DNA of 18,759 nucleotides from DASSFZ01 sp036514635 (lineage in GTDB: Bacteria; Chloroflexota; Anaerolineae; Fen-1058): contig DATBWU010000275.1 of the NCBI GenBank assembly GCA_036514635.1, positions 1 to 18,759 on the forward strand, given 5' to 3'. Made by a program: the position numbers and the translations under genes. The notes beneath the pieces were generated by a model. It did not search any database. It saw only the letters and a list, made by a program, of their open reading frames with translations, and had not been told where the DNA came from. Of this stretch, positions 14,442 through 18,759 are shown piece after piece. How positions within the stretch are numbered: position 1 is the first letter of the stretch; each line of letters opens with the position of its first letter.

Positions 14442-15371
14442 ATGATCCCGATCGTGTCGACACTGGTCGCTTTGATCGCTCTCGGCTTCGTCGTGACGCG
14501 GAAGGGGCCGGCCTGGAAACTGCGCTGGCAATTCGTCCGCGCTTTTCGCGCCGGGCGCAAATTCTACGCGACCTATCCGCACATTGCCAAAGACATCGCC
14601 TATGGCGATCGCCCCCGGCAGAAGCTCGATGTCTACTGGCCGCCGTCGGGCGAGCGCCTGCCGGTGATGCTATTCGTGCACGGCGGATCGTGGTCGTGGG
14701 GTGACAAGACGCTTTATCCGCTCGTCGCGGCACATTACGCGCCGCATGGTTTCGTCGTCGTCGTCATCAACTACTCGCACTACCCACACGTGACATTCCC
14801 GACTTTCGTCGAAGATGCGGCTGCTGCGATTGCGTGGGTTGTGCGCCACATCGACGCCTATCACGGCGATCCCGATCGGCTCGTCGCCAGTGGACACTCG
14901 GCGGGTGGGCACATCCTGTCGCTCATCGCGCTCGACGAGCGCTACCTGGCCGCGCACGGCCTGACGCGCGATGTGCTGCGCGGGCTGATCGCGATCAGCG
15001 CACCAACCGATCTAGGCTTGCTCGTCCAACACCTTCAGGCGAATCTCACGGCGGCCTCGGCGGAAGTTCTAATCGCCATCATGGGTGGTTCGGACAGGCT
15101 GCCGCAGGCCGATCCGATCCACCTCGCCCGGCGTGACGCGCCGCCGATCCAGATCGTGCACGGCGTCGAGGACACACTCGTTCCCATCGAGGTCGCACGC
15201 CGTTTCGCCGCTGCGCTGAAAGCCGCCGGCGCGCCGGTCGAGTTGCTCGAATACGAGCGCGCCGACCACTACTCGATCTTGCTGGATGGCGCGCGCCCGC
15301 GCTCCAAGCGCCCCACGCGCCTGCTCCTCGACAGCGTCGAATTCATGCAGAGAGTCACCCAACAACTCTAA
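14442..15371 (+). CDS. Membrane-anchored alpha/beta hydrolase (esterase/BD-FAE-like)
   Basis: A 309-residue hydrolase with a hydrophobic N-terminal segment (residues about 2-19, PIVSTLVALIALGFVV), probably an anchor. The catalytic parts are intact: oxyanion-hole HGGSWSWG, nucleophile elbow GHSAGGH, acid in HGVEDTLVP and the histidine in ERADHYS. YGDRPRQKLDVYWP just before the core is typical of carboxylesterase/BD-FAE-like members. It likely cleaves an ester outside or at the membrane; the substrate is unknown. The ATG at 14442 includes the anchor and avoids reading through the minisatellite. It has no ribosome binding site. The M32 carboxypeptidase starts 34 bases after its stop, suggesting co-transcription. 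Confidence 0.9.
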   Translation: MIPIVSTLVALIALGFVVTRKGPAWKLRWQFVRAFRAGRKFYATYPHIAKDIAYGDRPRQKLDVYWPPSGERLPVMLFVHGGSWSWGDKTLYPLVAAHYAPHGFVVVVINYSHYPHVTFPTFVEDAAAAIAWVVRHIDAYHGDPDRLVASGHSAGGHILSLIALDERYLAAHGLTRDVLRGLIAISAPTDLGLLVQHLQANLTAASAEVLIAIMGGSDRLPQADPIHLARRDAPPIQIVHGVEDTLVPIEVARRFAAALKAAGAPVELLEYERADHYSILLDGARPRSKRPTRLLLDSVEFMQRVTQQL

Positions 15372-15405
15372 CTCCCAACTCTAACTCTTGAAAGGGCATT
15401 CGTCT

Positions 15406-16908
15406 ATGGAAAAGTATCAGCAGCTCAAGAACCGCCTGGCCGAGATCGGCGACATCAACAGAGCAACATCACTCCTCGGCTGGGATCAACAAGTGAATAT
15501 GCCGCCCGCCGGGGCCGAGGCGCGCGCCTACGCGCTGGCAACGCTGAGCAAGATCGCGCACGAGATGCACATCGCCGAAGAAACCGGCGGGCTGATCGAA
15601 GCGGCGGCGGCCGAACTCGACGGCGCGTCGCCCGACTCGGACGAGGCGGCGCTGGTGCGCGTGGCGAAACGCGATTACGATCAGGCCACTAAACTACCCC
15701 CCGAGTTCGTTGCCGAGTTGACTCACGTCACGACGCTGGCCTACGAAGTGTGGGCGAAGGCCCGCGCCGAGAACAAGTTCACGGACTTCCAGCCGATGCT
15801 GGAGAGGATTATCGATCTGACGCGGCAAGCCGCCGAATATCTGGGTTACACCGATCACATCTACGACGCGCTGCTCGACCAGTACGAGCCGGGGATGAAG
15901 ACGGCGCAGGTGCGCGCCATTTTCGATGAGTTGAAGAAAGACCTGGTGCCGTTGGCGCAGGCGCTCTCCGCGCGGCTGGACCGGGTGGACAACGCGGTGC
16001 TGCGTCAGGAGTTCGATGAAGATCAGCAGCGCGACTTCGGTTACGAGGTCATCCAGAAGTTCGGTTACGACTTCAAGCGGGGCCGCGTCGATCGCGTCGT
16101 GCATCCTTTCGAGACCAACTTTTCGATTAACGACGTGCGCATCACCACGCGCTACGATCGCCGCTTTCTCAACACGGCGCTGTTCGGGATGATGCACGAG
16201 ACCGGCCACGCGCTGTACGAGCTGGGCGTCGATCTGGCCTACGAACGCACGCCGCTGGCGGGCGGCACGTCGCTCGGCGTGCACGAGTCGCAGTCGCGCC
16301 TGTGGGAGAATGTCGTCGGGCGCAGCCGCGCGTTCTGGACGCACTTTTACCCGACGCTCCAGAAATACTTCCCAACGCAACTGGGGAACGTCAGCCTCGA
16401 CACGTTCTATCGCGCCATCAATAAAGTCACGCCGTCGCTCATCCGCGTGGAGGCCGACGAGGTGACGTACAACCTGCACATCATGCTGCGCTTCGAGCTG
16501 GAGCAGGAACTGCTGGAGGGCAAGGTCAAGGTCGCCGACCTGCCCGAAGTGTGGAACGCGCGCTTCAAGGAATATCTGGGCCTGACGCCGCCCACCGATA
16601 CGCTTGGCGTCTTACAAGATGTGCATTGGTCGAGCGGGCTGGTCGGTTACTTCGCCACCTACGCGCTCGGCAACCTGATCTCGGTGCAGTTGTGGGACAA
16701 GGCGCTGGCCGATACGCCCGACATCCCGGCGCAGATCGCGCGTGGCGAGTTTGGCGCGCTGCGCGAATGGCTGCGCGCCAACGTGCATCGTTACGGGCGC
16801 AAATACATGCCCGACGAACTCGTTCGCCGCGTGACAGGCGAGAGCATCCAATCACGCTCCTACATGCGCTATCTCAGAACGAAGTACGGCGAGATTTATG
16901 GATTGTGA
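15406..16908 (+). CDS. M32 family metallocarboxypeptidase (Taq carboxypeptidase-like)
   Basis: A 500-residue cytoplasmic zinc carboxypeptidase of the normal length for family M32. The zinc motif HETGH (H264, E265, H268) is in FGMMHETGHALYELG, and the third ligand E294 is in GVHESQSRLWEN. The flanking family signatures LLGWDQQVNMP near the N-terminus, IRVEADEVTYNLHIMLRFELE and the C-terminal YMRYLRTKYGEIYG are also present. It removes C-terminal residues from peptides, with broad specificity in known members. The ATG at 15406 is preferred over the in-frame TTG at 15388 because GAAAGGG lies at suitable distance. It is probably co-transcribed with the hydrolase upstream. Confidence 0.96.
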   Translation: MEKYQQLKNRLAEIGDINRATSLLGWDQQVNMPPAGAEARAYALATLSKIAHEMHIAEETGGLIEAAAAELDGASPDSDEAALVRVAKRDYDQATKLPPEFVAELTHVTTLAYEVWAKARAENKFTDFQPMLERIIDLTRQAAEYLGYTDHIYDALLDQYEPGMKTAQVRAIFDELKKDLVPLAQALSARLDRVDNAVLRQEFDEDQQRDFGYEVIQKFGYDFKRGRVDRVVHPFETNFSINDVRITTRYDRRFLNTALFGMMHETGHALYELGVDLAYERTPLAGGTSLGVHESQSRLWENVVGRSRAFWTHFYPTLQKYFPTQLGNVSLDTFYRAINKVTPSLIRVEADEVTYNLHIMLRFELEQELLEGKVKVADLPEVWNARFKEYLGLTPPTDTLGVLQDVHWSSGLVGYFATYALGNLISVQLWDKALADTPDIPAQIARGEFGALREWLRANVHRYGRKYMPDELVRRVTGESIQSRSYMRYLRTKYGEIYGL

Positions 16909-16958
16909 CCTTCGCCCCAACCCCTCTCCTCTCCGGGGATGGCTTAGAAAGTCCGGAT

Positions 16959-17029
16959 TCACCGCCGAGACGCCGAGGGCGCAGAGGATTCCTTGAAGAA
17001 ACTCAGCGTCCTCTGCGGCTCTGCGGTGA
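16959..17029. repeat. Palindromic intergenic repeat, CGCAGAG/CTCTGCGG type
   Basis: The left arm 16959-16988 (TCACCGCCGAGACG, then GGGCGCAGAGGA) pairs imperfectly with TCCTCTGCGG-CTCTGCGGTGA (17009-17029). It is enclosed by CCCCAACCCCTCTCC on the left and GGGGGCTAGGGTGGGGGG on the right, which look like another, nested repeat. It fills the gap after the M32 gene. Confidence 0.7.
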
Positions 17030-17090
17030 GGGGGCTAGGGTGGGGGGTCTCTCCATCCCAACGCCCGACTGCGACTACGCCCCAGGACGG

Positions 17091-17119
17091 ATGACAGGCT
17101 CTGCCAGGGGCGTTACACT
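17091..17119 (+). promoter_or_regulatory. Promoter of the unknown membrane protein gene
   Basis: ATGACA (17091-17096) and TACACT (17114-17119) are 17 bases apart, matching five and four of six consensus bases. AAAGGA (17143-17148) follows, 7 bases before the ATG at 17156. Confidence 0.5.
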
Positions 17120-17155
17120 GTTGCCAGTTCAGTACCTCGTCGAAAGGAATCGACC

Positions 17156-18295
17156 ATGCGCAAACCCCTAGCCCTGTTTCTCGTCGTCATCCTCGTCTTC
17201 CCGATGATGATCGCCACGCTGAGCGTGATCTCGGTCAGCGCGTGGGTGCTCGACCGCAACTTCTACACCGACCTGCTCGGCGACGAGCGCCTGTACGAGG
17301 TGCTGCTGTCGGAAGACCTGCCCAACTACTTCGGCCGCCGGATCGTCACCGAAGCCGACAGCATTCCCGCCGGTGCATTGAGCCATGCGCTGCGCGAGAT
17401 CGTCACCCCCGAGTATCTGCGCGGCGAAGCCCTGCGCATCGTGGACGATGTCTTCGACTTTATCGAAGGCCGCAACTTCACACTCGACCTGTACCTGGAC
17501 ATCGCGCCGCTGAAGGCCGCCCTGCGCGGCGAGGCCGGGCCGCGCTTCTCGCGCGCGCTGGCCGAGGCTTTGCCGACCTGCGCCGCCGGGCAGGAATCGG
17601 TGGCTCCGGGCGGCACGATCCAGCGCTGCCGGCCCTCCGATGTCTCGGTCGATGAAGCCACCGGCATCATCAACGCCGCGCTACCCCTGTTCCTCGACAA
17701 GTTTCCCGATCGCATCAGCCTGGAACGCAACCCGATCGACATGCGCGTCGAGCTGCGCGGGTCCGAGTTTGTGACCGGCTTCTTCGGCGCAAACGGTTTG
17801 AGCCTCGCCGTGTTCATCCTGGCTGCCATTACCGCCGCGTTTTGGTTCACCGCCGCACTGATCGGCGGGGAGAGCCGGCGCGGGCAACTATTGTGGCTGG
17901 GCTGGCCGCTGATCGTGCCGGCGGTGCTGATTTTCCTCATCGGCCTGGCGATCAACTCTGACTTTTCGGCGAACTGGGTGCGCTTCGGCCTGAACCAGGC
18001 GCGCTTGGAGGGCGTGGAATACAGCGCGGAGTTCCGGCAGGCGCTGCTGGAAGTGGCGCGCGGAGCGTTGAACACGATCTCCAACGGTTTCCTGATGGCG
18101 GGTGGCGTGGCAGGCGCGATCGCGCTAGGGCTGATCGCGTGGGGCTACTCGACACCTGCGGAACGCCGCTACGTCCCGCCGATGTCTTCCGCTCCGATGG
18201 GGTCGCCAATGGTCGCACCGCCTGTGCCACAACCGCAACCTCCGGCGCAGCCGCCGAGCGAGCCGCCGTCGGAACCATCGGGCACGAGCACGTAA
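17156..18295 (+). CDS. Hypothetical four-TM membrane protein with a large extracytoplasmic loop
   Basis: A 379-residue protein I cannot assign to a named family. A hydrophobic segment (about 5-28) is followed by a large soluble region (about 30-215), rich in short helices (NFYTDLLGDERLYEVLLSED, ALREIVTPEYLRGEALRIVD). It includes two cysteines about 17 residues apart (LPTCAAG and IQRCRPS) that might form a disulfide outside the cell. Three more membrane segments lie near 218-240, 247-270 and 302-325. The tail is Pro-rich (PQPQPPAQPPSEPPSEP). The topology is inferred. It has its own promoter and ribosome binding site and stands alone, convergent with the retroelement-like sequence at the right edge. 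Confidence 0.8.
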   Translation: MRKPLALFLVVILVFPMMIATLSVISVSAWVLDRNFYTDLLGDERLYEVLLSEDLPNYFGRRIVTEADSIPAGALSHALREIVTPEYLRGEALRIVDDVFDFIEGRNFTLDLYLDIAPLKAALRGEAGPRFSRALAEALPTCAAGQESVAPGGTIQRCRPSDVSVDEATGIINAALPLFLDKFPDRISLERNPIDMRVELRGSEFVTGFFGANGLSLAVFILAAITAAFWFTAALIGGESRRGQLLWLGWPLIVPAVLIFLIGLAINSDFSANWVRFGLNQARLEGVEYSAEFRQALLEVARGALNTISNGFLMAGGVAGAIALGLIAWGYSTPAERRYVPPMSSAPMGSPMVAPPVPQPQPPAQPPSEPPSEPSGTST

Positions 18296-18303
18296 CCAGA
18301 CCG

Positions 18304-18327
18304 GTCAGGTCTCAACCCAGACCTGAC
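18304..18327. terminator. 9-bp perfect hairpin after the membrane protein gene
   Basis: GTCAGGTCT (18304-18312) and AGACCTGAC (18319-18327) enclose a 6-base loop, starting 9 bases after the stop at 18295. No T-run follows on either strand. It could stop transcription from the left, or belong to the retroelement-side structures. Confidence 0.5.
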
Positions 18328-18352
18328 GGATCGTGTCTGAACAGTCGAGCAC

Positions 18353-18396
18353 GGCCCGCCCCAACCTTGGGCATGACCTACCGGAGGGGGCGGGCC
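18353..18396. other. 10-bp GC-only hairpin
   Basis: GGCCCGCCCC (18353-18362) and GGGGCGGGCC (18387-18396) are perfect complements around a 24-base loop, followed on the plus strand by TGTTGTATATT. A terminator for plus-strand transcription is plausible. Confidence 0.55.
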
Positions 18397-18408
18397 TGTT
18401 GTATATTC

Positions 18409-18435
18409 GCCTCGCTGTGACAAGGACAGCGAGGC
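18409..18435. other. 10-bp hairpin on the 3' side of the template-like segment
   Basis: GCCTCGCTGT (18409-18418) and ACAGCGAGGC (18426-18435) pair perfectly around a 7-base loop. On the minus strand it lies about 88 bases beyond the end of the template-like segment. It may terminate the avd/template transcript or be part of a folded RNA. Confidence 0.55.
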
Positions 18436-18522
18436 CGGGAGCCGGCTGCGCCGTTGATCGACCTCGGCCGCCGTCGTGGTGACGACGCGCGCTTCCGGCC
18501 TTCTCCGAAAAACGTGGGAGAG

Positions 18523-18633
18523 CGCCACTCGAAAGCCGACATTGTCGTTGAAGTGCGTCGGATCGTTCCTGTTGCGGCACGCCGCGCGACAGTTCCTACG
18601 ATTGTTGTTCCACGACCCGCCGCGCAACACGCG
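18523..18633 (-). other. Candidate diversity-generating retroelement template region (TR)
   Basis: Read on the minus strand from 18633, the segment translates as RVLRGGSWNNNRRNCRAA, then CRNRNDPTHFNDNVGFRVA. This is the hallmark C-terminal variable-region pattern of FGE-sulfatase/C-type-lectin proteins diversified by DGRs. It has eight Asn codons in about 28, and 22 adenines fall between 18609 and 18542 in an otherwise GC-rich strand. It is unlikely to be the end of a real target gene: upstream the frame overlaps the avd coding sequence, and downstream it stays open for over 100 codons antisense to an unrelated gene instead of stopping soon after GFRVA. It starts 6 bases after the avd stop, a usual TR position. 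Its partner variable region is not in the window. Confidence 0.7.
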
Positions 18634-18638
18634 CTCCT

Positions 18639-18758
18639 TCAGCCGGTCCCGTTTGGTCCGAGCGATTTCTGCCATCCGCCGAGCAATCGTCCGATCTCCG
18701 ACAACAATCCGGCGGCGTGCTCGTATTGCCCGAGCGTCAGCAGACTGAGGTCTTTGCC
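18639..18758 (-). CDS. avd: Partial Avd-like protein (DGR accessory variability determinant), C-terminal 39 residues
   Basis: Only the last 39 codons are in the window; the gene enters from the right edge and ends with TGA at 18641-18639. The visible residues include KDLSLLTLGQYEHAA and LLSEIGRLLGGWQKSLG. Avd proteins are small four-helix-bundle, pentameric, positively charged partners of the DGR reverse transcriptase. Their last helix typically reads like KDL-x-LS-x-QYE-x-A-x-x-x-x-EIGR-x-LGGW-x-KS, which this matches closely. The segment beyond the stop is the template-like region. The assignment is from memory of the family motif; the missing N-terminal part would settle it. A member of the related 23S-insertion four-helix family is the main alternative. 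Confidence 0.75.
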   Translation of the reverse strand, partial: GKDLSLLTLGQYEHAAGLLSEIGRLLGGWQKSLGPNGTG

Positions 18759-18759
18759 C

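Noticed and set aside
15694..16479. A 261-codon minus-strand open frame opposite the M32 carboxypeptidase
   Set aside because: It is a shadow of a well-supported gene with a complete zinc motif on the other strand.
18523..18633. Interpretation of the segment as a variable region rather than a template region
   Set aside because: A variable region should end a real gene shortly after GFRVA. Here no stop follows for more than 100 codons and upstream codons belong to another gene. This remains open until the partner copy is found.
18169..18675. A 168-codon open frame on the minus strand containing the RGGSWNNN...GFRVA segment, which could be called an FGE-domain protein
   Set aside because: Its first part overlaps the avd-like coding sequence in another frame, and its last 100-plus codons are antisense to the membrane protein gene end and hairpins. 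Only the template-like segment has family character.
1..18759. tRNA, rRNA or riboswitch genes
   Set aside because: No cloverleaf with a GTTCGAATC-type arm, rRNA core sequence or known riboswitch core was seen on either strand by eye. Short divergent RNAs could have been missed.

Overview
This is a GC-rich stretch of bacterial chromosome. The gene content (a COG4586-type ABC ATPase, a PiT/DUF47 phosphate pair, a WYL-domain regulator, M32 carboxypeptidase), a secreted protein with a Thr-Pro linker, many short palindromic intergenic repeats and FGE-like retroelement sequence at the right edge together suggest Chloroflexota (an Anaerolineae-like lineage). No rRNA or tRNA is present, so this placement is tentative.

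Layout. 1-400: no gene, only intergenic repeats. 401-1521: an ABC ATPase gene split by a small MITE-like insertion. Removing exactly 131 bp restores a 329-residue protein. 1522-1868: repeats and a promoter. 1869-4052: a secreted multidomain protein (lamin-tail domain, ComEC-like metallo-beta-lactamase, Thr-Pro linker, C-terminal beta domain). 4127-4819: a membrane-anchored SH3-like protein. 4935-6706 (minus): a phosphate module, with a PiT transporter followed by its DUF47/PhoU-like partner. 7152-7780: an AbrB/PIN toxin-antitoxin pair lying between two copies of a double-hairpin repeat. 7905-8732: murI, glutamate racemase. 8878-10996: an overlapping seven-TM histidine kinase and NarL/LuxR response regulator. 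11160-11459 (minus): a stand-alone glycogen-binding-type domain. 11640-12713: a HExxH metallopeptidase-like protein. 12893-13177: a small unknown protein. 13200-14168 (minus): a WYL regulator, separated by a minisatellite from a divergent alpha/beta hydrolase (14442-15371). 15406-16908: M32 carboxypeptidase. 17156-18295: an unknown membrane protein.

Right edge (18296-18759). The most interesting signal is here, on the minus strand. The last 39 codons of what looks like an Avd (accessory variability determinant) gene end at 18639. They are followed directly by an Asn-codon-rich segment that reads like the variable end of an FGE/C-type-lectin protein but belongs to no credible gene. This is the arrangement of avd and template region in a diversity-generating retroelement (DGR). 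No reverse transcriptase lies inside the window, so the RT and the diversified target would have to be beyond the right edge.

A second theme is the repeats. At least eight intergenic gaps hold imperfect palindromes built on short motifs such as CGCAGAG, CACGAAG or CGCAAAGAAC. One copy has clear terminal inverted repeats, a target-site duplication and a gene-disrupting position, which shows that at least this type can move.
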